From Phytophthora sp. 'mugwort' (Eukaryota > Oomycota > Peronosporomycetes > Peronosporales > Peronosporaceae): a stretch of DNA of 64,000 bases. The notes below the pieces were generated by a model. The model ran no database searches, had not been told where the DNA came from, and saw only the letters and a list, made by a program, of their open reading frames with translations. This document shows positions 9,731-20,384 of this stretch, piece after piece. Position 1 is the stretch's first letter, and every line of letters starts with the position of its first letter. A program made the position numbers and the translations under genes. The stretch covers positions 1,054,001 to 1,118,000 of the forward strand of contig JAUCEF010000016.1 of NCBI GenBank assembly GCA_033558025.1. The letters run 5' to 3'.

Positions 9731-11194
9731 CTACTGCTCGCGACGCGAGTCGTACTCGGCCTGGATCTCCTCGGCCGACTTGCCCGACGTCTCCGGCACC
9801 AGCTTCAGCGCCAATAGGTAGAAGAACGCTAGCAGCACCACGAACGGAACGTACGCGTAGTCGTCCAGAGCGTCCGACACGTACGGGTACGACACACCCA
9901 CGATGAGGTTGCACAGCCAGTTGATGCCGATGCACAGCGACGACGCGCTGGCGCGGATCGAGTCCGGGAAAATGTCGGCCGTCATCACCCACACGAGCGG
10001 GCCCAGCGTCACACCGAACACGATCACGTACAGAGCAGTGAACACAATCGACAGCACAGAGACGTCCACGATGAACGCCACCGTCATACCGATGGACATG
10101 ACCACCATACCCGCCAGGCCCCACAGGATCATGTTGCGAGCGCCGAAGCGGTTGGCCAGCACGCCCGTGAAGAAGGCGGGCCAGATGTTGATGAAATCGA
10201 TGATCAGCGTACCCACGCGCGAGTCCGAGATGCCGGCGTCCGAGAAGATGCTGCCCGAATAGTAGAACACGGCGTTGATACCCGAAAGCTGCTGCGCGCA
10301 CGACAGCATGATGCCTCCCAGAAGCTGCATGCGGTAACGTGGGTTGAACATGGACTCCTTCTTGGGCGTCGAGTCGATGAGACCCTCCTCGGCACTAGCC
10401 TTGCTCACCTCGAGCCACGACAGAGCCGTCTGCACGTGCTCCTCGCCGTACAGGCGAGCGATGACCTGCTTCGCCTCCTCCTTGCGTCCCTGATTCAGAA
10501 GCCACGCCGGACTCTCCACGCACATGGACGGCGCCAGCAGCAGGTAGATGGCCGCCAGCACGACGGGGAACGCAGCCAGGTAGCGCCAGCCCGAGCTCGT
10601 GTTGGCGAAGAAGAACGTGATGGCAGGGAACAAAATACCGATGGTCGTGAAGATCTGCAGGCCCAGGCCGAGCGTGTTGCGCATGTGCGGGGGCGACAGC
10701 TCGTTGATGTAGCCGCCGATGGTGGCCGTAGCCGTACCAGACGAGATACCGGCGATGAGACGGCCCAGAGCGAACAGCCAAACGTTCGACACGGACGCCT
10801 GCACCACACCGCCGACGATCATGAAGAGACAGTTGCCCATGAGGGCCTTCTTGCGGCCGTACTTGTCGCTGAAGTGGCCGCAGCACAGCGAGCCCACCAT
10901 GGCGCCGAAGATCCATGCGTTCACGGCGAACGTCCACTCGAGCTTCGAATGGCCAGGGAACATGAGGCACGTGTCCTCGGCCACGGGGCGTGCATTGCAC
11001 TCGTCCGTGTCGTTGTACTGCGACAGGTTCATCTGCGAGGTGGACCAACCGCTCTGGAACGGCTGCAGCCACGACAGCAGCGCACTGGTGTACAGGATGG
11101 TCTTGGGCTTGATGAGACGAGCGGCGGCCTTGTTGGCCTCGTCGAAGGCCGTGACTGGCTTGGGGGAAGCAGCTTCGGCGTAGTTGTCCGCCAT
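9731..11194 (-). CDS. T3: MFS sugar transporter, tandem copy
   Basis: The protein is identical to T1. It is a type A unit, 3276 bp from T2; the 3 bp excess over the T1-T2 spacing equals the extra length of its 17-C tract, the longest in the window. The leader has private single-base changes (GTAGTC instead of GTGGTC at about 11260-11263, and a change near 11358) that leave the initiator motif untouched. The upstream A spacer also has private substitutions near 11959 and 12102. These mark the copy as a real separate sequence rather than an exact assembly echo. Confidence 0.92.
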   Translation of the reverse strand: MADNYAEAASPKPVTAFDEANKAAARLIKPKTILYTSALLSWLQPFQSGWSTSQMNLSQYNDTDECNARPVAEDTCLMFPGHSKLEWTFAVNAWIFGAMVGSLCCGHFSDKYGRKKALMGNCLFMIVGGVVQASVSNVWLFALGRLIAGISSGTATATIGGYINELSPPHMRNTLGLGLQIFTTIGILFPAITFFFANTSSGWRYLAAFPVVLAAIYLLLAPSMCVESPAWLLNQGRKEEAKQVIARLYGEEHVQTALSWLEVSKASAEEGLIDSTPKKESMFNPRYRMQLLGGIMLSCAQQLSGINAVFYYSGSIFSDAGISDSRVGTLIIDFINIWPAFFTGVLANRFGARNMILWGLAGMVVMSIGMTVAFIVDVSVLSIVFTALYVIVFGVTLGPLVWVMTADIFPDSIRASASSLCIGINWLCNLIVGVSYPYVSDALDDYAYVPFVVLLAFFYLLALKLVPETSGKSAEEIQAEYDSRREQ

Positions 11195-11236
11195 GCTTGC
11201 TAGTTGCTAGACTGGATCGACTTGCTTGGTGCTTGT

Positions 11237-11252
11237 CCAAATAAAAAGTGAG
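11237..11252 (-). promoter_or_regulatory. T3 Inr + FPR motif
   Basis: Motif unchanged although T3 has leader substitutions on its distal side. Confidence 0.58.
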
Positions 11253-12727
11253 GAACAGGGTAGTCGGTGCGTGCAGCGCTGGGTCCAGACTCCAGCCGGG
11301 CAGGCAACGAGTCACGAGCGGGCGGTGTACATGTACATGTATGCAACACTGCTGTCAGGGCTCTTGACTGGACAAGAGAAAGCCGGACGACGTACTTCAA
11401 GTGAGGGTAGTCTGAGTCTCGTCACAAGGCTCTTGTGCCGCGCGGTCACTTGATTCAGAGTCGGTAATTCTGCTTGGGACTCCCGCTGGGAGGAGCGGGC
11501 CGCTCCTCTCTATTGAGATTGAGACCGTCTCTGCGTTTCTCTGTTCTGTCGTATGCTGGCCGTCGTTCCTGACCGATTAACAATTTACGTACATACACGG
11601 TGTGGTACGGTGTGGTGTGTCTTGAAGTTTGCGAGATCAATAGAAACGCTTTTAACGCGGTGTACCTGTACGGTACCAAGCCTTTTTTTCAGTTAACAGC
11701 GGAGATACCGGGTGGTCACTAGAGGCGATGCAAGCAAGACGGCGTCTCAGACGCGGGTTGAGTTGGCCAGAGACACCGCCGCCACTACTACTATTTTTTC
11801 ACCATGACACGCCTACACTGTTACTGTATTACTACTGTACTGTACAGTGTACGATACCTGTTGAGTCTTATATTTGAGGGTGCACTTATTCGATAGCTAC
11901 GATGTAAAGCCATTGGTTAGAGACAGCAGAAACTTCTGTTTCTTGCACATAGGCATCGGAATTGATATATGCAGCCAATATACTTTTGAGGGGTTATTGA
12001 TGTATCGTAGCGGATCTCTCTCACCTGCGCTTGATTCATGCGGCATGTTATTTCAAATAGATCATGAAGAGTCGCTGTTGATTGCCCCTAACACGTTCAA
12101 GAACCACTTTGGATCAAGCTTAGATCAGATGTGCAGGTAGCAGTTTGAAAGCTAGCATGGATACCACGCACTCCGCGCCAATGAAGTGTTAAACCCAGAG
12201 CAGAGCACCGTTGGCGACTATAAAACTTGTCTGTTCGTTGTCCGACCTAACTTTGGATACGAAGAGGAGTTTATTGCCTACATAGTAGGAAAGCTCCAGT
12301 AGATCTATGCTCGACGTCAGGGTCGTATCACCGCCATGCATTGTAGCTGTATCCCACGTAGATCTGCTGTATCGTGCTGTCACCTCAGTTACTGAGTCAG
12401 TAGACCATCGATGGCGCTACATAGCTATTAGCTAGACCTTGATGGCAGGATAGGCATGGTTAGTGCGGCAAGTATTTTATAATGAGGAAGAAACCAAACG
12501 TTATACTGCGTGCCCTGCCTACAAGTATTATAGCGGATTCGACGGAACTTACAAACTCGGAGTGTTATGAGCAATGATGGACCAATGAGCAACAACACCG
12601 AGCAATTATACCGAACAACCAGACTAGCATGCAGGAACAAGCTCACCAAGCAGCCAACCTACGGCCGCAACCATATTACTACAGTAGTACGCTTCACCTT
12701 CAGCTACATGTAAACACACCCAGAGTC

Positions 12728-12767
12728 TGCTGGCTTAGGGTGGTCTGGGCCAGACCCTAAGCCAGCA
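12728..12767 (-). repeat. Hairpin downstream of T4
   Basis: Same 40-base inverted repeat, no change. Confidence 0.7.
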
Positions 12768-13005
12768 AACGTGTCTTCCGAACGAAGTACTCCGCAGTAC
12801 TACAGTAGTAGGATCGCTGGCATATTTGCGAACGATAACGAACGACACCCCCCCCCCCCCCCCGTGCCCTACCAAACGAAACATGAGTCGTAGTACTGCT
12901 AGTAGATGATAAAGAAAAACAATAGTATATTCGAACCACCATCAGGATCGATCGATCTAAAGCTAACGCGACACTATTTCACCCAAATGCTACTCGACAT
13001 ACAAT

Positions 13006-14469
13006 CTACTGCTCGCGACGCGAGTCGTACTCGGCCTGGATCTCCTCGGCCGACTTGCCCGACGTCTCCGGCACCAGCTTCAGCGCCAATAGGTAGAAGA
13101 ACGCTAGCAGCACCACGAACGGAACGTACGCGTAGTCGTCCAGAGCGTCCGACACGTACGGGTACGACACACCCACGATGAGGTTGCACAGCCAGTTGAT
13201 GCCGATGCACAGCGACGACGCGCTGGCGCGGATCGAGTCCGGGAAAATGTCGGCCGTCATCACCCACACGAGCGGGCCCAGCGTCACACCGAACACGATC
13301 ACGTACAGAGCAGTGAACACAATCGACAGCACAGAGACGTCCACGATGAACGCCACCGTCATACCGATGGACATGACCACCATACCCGCCAGGCCCCACA
13401 GGATCATGTTGCGAGCGCCGAAGCGGTTGGCCAGCACGCCCGTGAAGAAGGCGGGCCAGATGTTGATGAAATCGATGATCAGCGTACCCACGCGCGAGTC
13501 CGAGATGCCGGCGTCCGAGAAGATGCTGCCCGAATAGTAGAACACGGCGTTGATACCCGAAAGCTGCTGCGCGCACGACAGCATGATGCCTCCCAGAAGC
13601 TGCATGCGGTAACGTGGGTTGAACATGGACTCCTTCTTGGGCGTCGAGTCGATGAGACCCTCCTCGGCACTAGCCTTGCTCACCTCGAGCCACGACAGAG
13701 CCGTCTGCACGTGCTCCTCGCCGTACAGGCGAGCGATGACCTGCTTCGCCTCCTCCTTGCGTCCCTGATTCAGAAGCCACGCCGGACTCTCCACGCACAT
13801 GGACGGCGCCAGCAGCAGGTAGATGGCCGCCAGCACGACGGGGAACGCAGCCAGGTAGCGCCAGCCCGAGCTCGTGTTGGCGAAGAAGAACGTGATGGCA
13901 GGGAACAAAATACCGATGGTCGTGAAGATCTGCAGGCCCAGGCCGAGCGTGTTGCGCATGTGCGGGGGCGACAGCTCGTTGATGTAGCCGCCGATGGTGG
14001 CCGTAGCCGTACCAGACGAGATACCGGCGATGAGACGGCCCAGAGCGAACAGCCAAACGTTCGACACGGACGCCTGCACCACACCGCCGACGATCATGAA
14101 GAGACAGTTGCCCATGAGGGCCTTCTTGCGGCCGTACTTGTCGCTGAAGTGGCCGCAGCACAGCGAGCCCACCATGGCGCCGAAGATCCATGCGTTCACG
14201 GCGAACGTCCACTCGAGCTTCGAATGGCCAGGGAACATGAGGCACGTGTCCTCGGCCACGGGGCGTGCATTGCACTCGTCCGTGTCGTTGTACTGCGACA
14301 GGTTCATCTGCGAGGTGGACCAACCGCTCTGGAACGGCTGCAGCCACGACAGCAGCGCACTGGTGTACAGGATGGTCTTGGGCTTGATGAGACGAGCGGC
14401 GGCCTTGTTGGCCTCGTCGAAGGCCGTGACTGGCTTGGGGGAAGCAGCTTCGGCGTAGTTGTCCGCCAT
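13006..14469 (-). CDS. T4: MFS sugar transporter, A/B hybrid unit
   Basis: The protein is identical to T1. The 3' side belongs to the A series (long form after the stop, 16-C tract, 3275 bp from T3), whereas the upstream spacer from about 14710 is type B and leads to LINE copy L2. The gene therefore lies at the switch from the 3.27 kb to the 7.38 kb array. It shares the GTAGTC leader change with T3 and has a private C-to-T change near 14561 and one extra G near 14712. The regulatory context beyond about -265 differs from that of T1-T3 although the product is the same. Confidence 0.92.
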   Translation of the reverse strand: MADNYAEAASPKPVTAFDEANKAAARLIKPKTILYTSALLSWLQPFQSGWSTSQMNLSQYNDTDECNARPVAEDTCLMFPGHSKLEWTFAVNAWIFGAMVGSLCCGHFSDKYGRKKALMGNCLFMIVGGVVQASVSNVWLFALGRLIAGISSGTATATIGGYINELSPPHMRNTLGLGLQIFTTIGILFPAITFFFANTSSGWRYLAAFPVVLAAIYLLLAPSMCVESPAWLLNQGRKEEAKQVIARLYGEEHVQTALSWLEVSKASAEEGLIDSTPKKESMFNPRYRMQLLGGIMLSCAQQLSGINAVFYYSGSIFSDAGISDSRVGTLIIDFINIWPAFFTGVLANRFGARNMILWGLAGMVVMSIGMTVAFIVDVSVLSIVFTALYVIVFGVTLGPLVWVMTADIFPDSIRASASSLCIGINWLCNLIVGVSYPYVSDALDDYAYVPFVVLLAFFYLLALKLVPETSGKSAEEIQAEYDSRREQ

Positions 14470-15392
14470 GCTTGCTAGTTGCTAGACTGGATCGACTTGC
14501 TTGGTGCTTGTCCAAATAAAAAGTGAGGAACAGGGTAGTCGGTGCGTGCAGCGCTGGGTCTAGACTCCAGCCGGGCAGGCAACGAGTCACGAGCGGGCGG
14601 TGTACATGTACATGTATGCAACACTGCTGTCATGGCTCTTGACTGGACAAGAGAAAGCCGGACGACGTACTTCAAGTGAGGGTAGTCTGAGTCTCGTCAC
14701 AAGGCTCTTGTGGCCGCGCGGTCACTTGATTCACTTGATTCAGAGTCTGCTTGGGCTGCTTTCTTGTGACTCACGAGTCGTGAGACCGTGTCGACGTTTC
14801 CCTGTTCTGCCGTATGTCGCCCGTGCCTCTGGCCGATTGGCAAGAAATCATTTAGCGAATAGGTGTGTCTTGAAGTTTGCCAGGTCAAATAGAAACGCTT
14901 TTGACGCAGTGTACATGTATCAAGTTTTTTTTTTTTCAATTGAAAGCGGAGATGCCACCCCCGCAATGGGTGGTCTCTAGAGGCGACGGCAGTAAGCAAG
15001 CCGAGACGGCATCTCAGACGCGGGTTGAGTTGGCCTGAGCCACCGTCGCCACTACTACGCCGCCGCTACTACAGTACTATGTATACCTACAGCGTCGCTT
15101 CATATACTGTATTACTACTGTACAGTGTACGATGCCGTGGCAGTTCTTATATTAGAGGGTACACATATTCGGTGGCCTGCTGTGCAGGCTGCACAATTGC
15201 GATGTAGAGCAATTGGTCAGTGGCAGAAACTTCTGTCTTGCACATATGCACCGGAAGTGATATCATCCGATAGGCTCTCGAACGTGTTAGGGGCAATCAA
15301 CAGCGACTCTTCATGATCTATTGAAATAACATGCCGCATCACTCAAGTGGAGGTGAGAGAGGTCCGCTACGATACATCAATAAACCCTCAAA
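14470..15392. other. Type B promoter-side flank of T4
   Basis: From about 14720 this is homologous to type A but clearly diverged: a doubled CACTTGATT, a different stretch near 14740-14830, and a T run near 14925. 15276-15392 is the A block in inverted orientation, ending in the target-site duplication. Confidence 0.78.
14512..14527 (-). promoter_or_regulatory. T4 Inr + FPR motif
   Basis: Motif unchanged; from about -265 outward the upstream sequence switches to type B. Confidence 0.58.
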
Positions 15393-18300
15393 GAGTGAGA
15401 GAGAGGCAGACTACTCTATTTAGTCTTAACGACGACTAGATGTCTGGTATGTCCTAAGCCTGGTTATCAACGCCGGTGTCTGTTCAGGTCCGGTGGTTGT
15501 ACGCTTTGGGCTCATCACTGGTGGTGAATGCTCTCGCGGGCGATGCTCCAATGCTTGTTGGCATAGAAGCAGTCTTGTCCCTTGTATTTGTTTGTCTGGC
15601 TGTCGGCGTTCGCGCTTCGCGAGTGCCTTCAGCTGCCTCATGGCTGTCGCCCAGAATTCTTCCTTGCTGCTTTCCGCCGTTACCTCCTCCTGTTGAAACA
15701 CCACTCGATTTCTCTGGATCCAGAGACTTGTCATGCAAATGCTGCTCAATATGAGCCACATTCGCTCCCACTCCACTTTATACACCTTCACTTCGTCTGG
15801 ATACGTCGCCAGCAGCCTTGCCGTTGTTCCTGCCGAGAGTTCCGGCGCATGCCTATTGGCACAGTTGGTTCTGAAGCTGGTGATCTGACCCAGCTCCCAT
15901 TTGTCCCCTGTCCATTGCCGGATGAGTTGCAGCCAGCATTTTTGAGCGCACCCGCATTCCCAGAAGATGTACTCCATGGTTTCTTTCTGACCGACACACG
16001 TTTTCAGCTTTCTGCAACTGTTATCATGTCTCCTGCCGTCGTGATACAAGTTGAGTTGTCTGACTGGGACTCGGTAGACGACCCAGACTTGGTATTCTGT
16101 CATCTCATTCCGGTATGCCCACAGGAACTTCGGTGTTTGCTGCATCGCAGCCTGCTGCCACTCACTTGTGCGTACTATTGCTTGCAGCCGGTTGATCTGC
16201 GTCGTCAATGCCCCACCGTCGCCCTTGTACTTCTGAAAGGGTTGCTTTTTGAGAGCATCCAAACGTGCTTGTTCGCGATAGTCTCTGCTTCTCTCCACGG
16301 GAATCCGTGAGTCTCCGGGTGCGCATAGAACACTATGCTGCCTTTGTCCTCATGCTTCTGCAGCTTTATCCGGTCTGCTGCTGTCTCCGGGCTAGCTTGA
16401 GTGGGTTCCAATACTCTCCAATGGATTCCATTGCTCTGCTGCTCCAACGTGATCGTGCTGCATGGTGTTTGGTGTGAGGCTACTACCGTTCCAATCGCTC
16501 TTCCTGACACCGTTGTTTCCCACTTGTATTCATTGTCAAGGCGAGTCAGATGCCTCATCCTCAGTTTCGTCGTCACCTGCAACACTGTTCCGACCGCTAC
16601 TGTCCGTGCTTCCATCAAGATCGCGATCCTCCACCTCCGGAGTTTGACTTGGTGATGCATCTTCGTCCCTACTGCTGGTACCTTTAAGGAGTACGTGGTC
16701 TCTCCGAGACGCCGGATGGAGAGATCCACGATAGTGCAAACCTTTATCTGCTCGAACTTCTTACTGGTGAGCATTTGTCCTCCCTTGTCTACAATCCACG
16801 GGTTGTCATTTCAGCTGAACGTCGGCCAGCTGTTACTCTTCTTCCTCTGCCATCACCTCTCGTAGCTGAGGCAACACTCTGGATAGCTCTATGAGCCATT
16901 CTCCTGCTGCCATCCAGCTAATAGATTCCATCTCCAACTCCTCCATATCGAGTGTGTACTGCTGCGTTTCTTCCGCTGAATGTTCCATCACAGGGTTCTG
17001 CCACTCCCTTATGAGTTGTTGAAGCTCCTTGCCTGGGGTTTGACTTCCGGATTGACTGCGTCCCTTCATCTCTTTCCGTGGGGAGATTGTGTCCTTCCAC
17101 ATGTGCGTGCTGCCTCGGAACATCCATGCTTTCCGGCAGCCAGTATACGTCCTTGCGCTGTATTAGCCATTGGATAGTGTGCTCGGCTCGCTGGGTTTTG
17201 CTTGCTAGCGCCACCGAAGCGAGTCCCAGCCCGCCCGCTTGCTTTGGCGTGTAAATTAACCCGGGGTTCATTTTGTGACGGCTTCCTTCCATTGCCGTCG
17301 AGTGGTTCCAGAGGAACTGCTTCTGTAGGTTACGGACTTGCTTGTCGGCCCACCGCGGCGTGTCGAAGGCTGCCGCCGTAAACAGCACTGCCGGTAGCAT
17401 TTATGACATTCAGCAGTTGCACCCTGATATTGACGATATTGACGCTGGTTGCTATTTGCGTTGCGGTTGCCAGTCTGCGTTGCATATTTCGCGTCGCCCA
17501 GTTCACATTCGTCAGTTCTCCAGTTCCAACGAGATAGCCGAGGTATCGGACCGTCTCGCCATGCTTAAGTACCGAGATCTCATGAAATGTCTGTGCCTCC
17601 ATCGCAGTGTTCAAGAAAATGAGATGATTTTTGGCGGGTTGAACTTGCAGCCCTGAAATCCGCCCAAATTGCTCCACTATCTCGATTGTCCGCGGTAGTT
17701 GCCGAGCCTCCTGAAGGAAATCGTCGAGTCATCGACGAATGCCGAAAAAACATGTCTGTCTCCGTCTCCTCCTGACACCTCAATCCCCTGCAATTCCCGG
17801 TCCTGTCGGATCGCCAACGCCAGCACCTCTGCTGCCAGAAGGAACAGCAAAGGTGCCAATGGGCACCCTTGCCGGATCCCTGATACTACTTCCCGGGGTC
17901 TGGAGAGCTCACCATTCACTAGAAATCTGGCTGTTGTACCCGCGTGAAGTCGCATGAGCATGTTTACGAATTCTATCGAAAACACAAACTTGAGAAGCGC
18001 TAGCAATAAGAAGTCTCGCGCCACAGTATCGTACGCCTTGCGGAAGTCGAGGATCACTCTGCTCAGTTCTGCGACTAACTCCGGTTCTCCATTTGCGGTT
18101 GCTAATACCGCCAACATCATCATTACCGTCTTAAGCAGTTGACGGCTGTGAGCAAAACCTTGTTGCGACTCACCAAGTGGTTTTCCTAGGACTTGCTTCA
18201 TCCGCGTGGCCATGACCTTTGTGAATACTTTGTAGCCCGTCTGGAGCAACGAGATAGGCCGAAACTCCATTGCGTCGGTGGAATCTCCTTTATTCCTCAG

Positions 18301-19587
18301 CGGTATCATCAATCCCTCCAGAAACGAGGGAGGTGGCTCCCCCCTTTCAGGAGCTCGTTGCCTATGGTTACCATCGCCGGAACTATAATGGCTTGGGCAT
18401 CTTTAAAAAATCGTTGTTAAGCCCATCCGGTCCAGCTGCTTTTTGACGGTTCAGGTCAGCAATGGCCCGGATGGCTTCTTCAGTTGTGATCACTTGCATG
18501 AGAGCCGTGTTTTGCGGCGCCGTAACTCTACCGCTTTTCGGTATTTGCACGAAGGTGTTCAACTCTCGTTCCAGGTTCTCTGCTCGGACGCTGCTGGGCA
18601 CTGTTCCTAACACCGACCTCCATTCTGAAACAAACTTGTCCGCGATGTTCATTTCCCTGGCGAACGGCTCTCATTGATACACTTTATCTCGGTGACGGTT
18701 TGGTCCTCTTCCCAATTAGATATCGGCTTGAAGTTCCAACGCACTGCTCCATCGTCCTCTCCAGTCTTTGGCCGACGCGCACTAAGTACTCGTGAGGAGA
18801 TGCGCTCGGTTTTGGGCATTAATCCGGTGAACGGCAGCTTTTCTCCGCTTCCTTTCCGTCGTGTGCATCCGCTGGACGCAAGCAACACACTCCTGTGTTG
18901 TTCTGTCCCACGTCTTGGCCGTGACCGCATTGCCAGTTCCAAGATCCGCGAGTTCCTCTATCATTTCATTGAGAACCCGCTCAGGTGAGCCGACCGTATT
19001 GGATACGTCACTCCTCGCTTGCTGCGGTGTCTGCTGCGTCCCTGACTATCTCGTCTTAGATGAAACCGTACACATTGATGATCCGATGGTGTTGCAGGTT
19101 CGCTTACCTCCACCCACTGCACTTCCTTCGTCCAATCTCGCGGCACGTAGAATCGATCGAGGCGGCTTGCACACTCGGGACTCCAATATGTGAAGAACTG
19201 CGTCGGGTCAATGTCTTCGTCCAGGTCATCCACTTCCCCTTCCAGAGTCAGAGCATCTTCTAGTTTGAGCTGCATGGCTAGGTCTGTAGGGCCTTACTTT
19301 CCGGCTTCCCCGACCGCTGTCCTCCGAGCCGATCCAGGGGTGGACTCTGTACACAGTTAAAGTTTCCGGCCAAGGTGGTTGTTTTTCCTTCCCACGGCCA
19401 GCTTTTCAGGCCGGCGAAGAACTCTTCTCGATCTCCCACCGAGTTGGGAGCGTAAACATAAACGAGATGTTGGTCTCCAATCTCCACCGCTATAACTCGA
19501 TTCGTCCACCTATCTCTCTGCCACGTCTTCACCGTAGCTGCCTCGCTTGGGTTGAGCATAATCGCTACGCCGCCGACTTTGCTGTCG
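15393..19587 (-). mobile_element. LINE copy L2, complete between target-site duplications
   Basis: The element is flanked by a perfect 13-base target-site duplication ATAAACCCTCAAA at 15380-15392 and 19588-19600. The empty site is visible in the type A spacers (CAATAACCCCTCAAAAG on the right-arm plus strand). Length is about 4.2 kb. The 3' terminus on the sense strand is a CT-rich run (GCCTCTCTCTCACTC) and not a poly(A) tail. Orientation is the same as the neighbouring transporters. Confidence 0.88.
15426..19559 (-). pseudogene. L2 LINE polyprotein remnant (EN-RT-zf-RVT)
   Basis: Domains in order: truncated EEP endonuclease (18961-19559), RT fingers (18383-18652), a 211-codon uninterrupted RT palm (17677-18312) with motif [22 protein letters not shown] and FVDD, thumb and connector pieces (16833-17677), a 189-codon piece (16205-16774), and a 290-codon C-terminal part (15426-16298) with a zf-RVT-like knuckle (CRKLKTC ... 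YIFWECGCAQKCW). It lacks the TA insertion present after motif A in the other copies, but a one-base loss follows the FVDD box. L1/Tx1-like affiliation is inferred from the domain order. Confidence 0.85.
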
Positions 19588-20384
19588 ATAAACCCTCAAA
19601 CAGTATATTGGCTGCATATATCAATTCCGATGCCTACTTGTGCAAGTCTATCCAATGGCTTTACATCTACATAGTAGGAAAGCTCCAGTATATCTATGCT
19701 CGACGTCAGGGTCGTATCACCGCCATGCATTGTAGCTGTATCCCACGTAGATCTGCTGTATCGTGCTGTCACCTCAGTTACTGAGTAGTAGACCATCGAT
19801 GGCGCTACATAGCTATTAGCTAGACCTCGATGGCAGGATAGGCACGGTTAGTGCGGCAAGTATTTTATAATGAGGAAGAAACCAAACGTTATACTGCGTG
19901 CCCTGCCTACAAGTATTATAGCGGATTCGACGGAACTTACAAACTCGGAGTGTTATGAGCAATGATGGACCAATGAGCAACAACACCGAGCAATTATACC
20001 GAACAACCAGACTAGCATGCAGGAACAAGCTCACCAAGCAGCCAACCTACGGCCGCAACCATATTACTACAGTAGTACGCTTCACCTTCAGCTACATGTA
20101 AACACACCCAGAGTCTGCTGGCTTAGGGTGGTCTGGGCCAGACCCTAAGCCAGCAAACGTGTCTTCCGAACGAAGTACTCCGCAGTACTACAGTAGTAGG
20201 ATCGCTGGCATATTTGCGAACGATAACGAACGACACCCCCCCCCCCCCGTGCCCTACCAAACGAAACATGAGTCGTAGTACTGCTAGTAGATGATAAAGA
20301 AAAACAATAGTATATTCGAACCACCATCAGGATCGATCGATCTAAAGCTAACGCGACACTATTTCACCCAAATGCTACTCGAAT
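19588..20384. other. 3' flank of T5 joined to L2
   Basis: Same order as at T1; short form after the stop; 13-C tract (20236-20248); three-base loss near 19785 (GAGTAGTAG in place of GAGTCAGTAG). Confidence 0.78.
20116..20155 (-). repeat. Hairpin downstream of T5
   Basis: Same inverted repeat, retained in a type B unit. Confidence 0.7.

Larger units (their letters stand above)
11195..13005. other. Type A spacer between T3 and T4
   Basis: Same layout; private substitutions near 11959 and 12102; C tract of 16 (12848-12863). Confidence 0.8.
2396..14735 (-). repeat. Left type A tandem array (T1-T4)
   Basis: Four transporter genes separated by three type A spacers. Start-to-start distances are 3273, 3276 and 3275 bp, with the differences fully explained by poly-C lengths of 14, 17 and 16. 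Confidence 0.92.

Noticed and set aside
15582..16310. 242-codon plus-strand frame over LINE L2 (repeated over L3)
   Set aside because: Antisense to the zf-RVT part of the LINE; a shadow without known domain.
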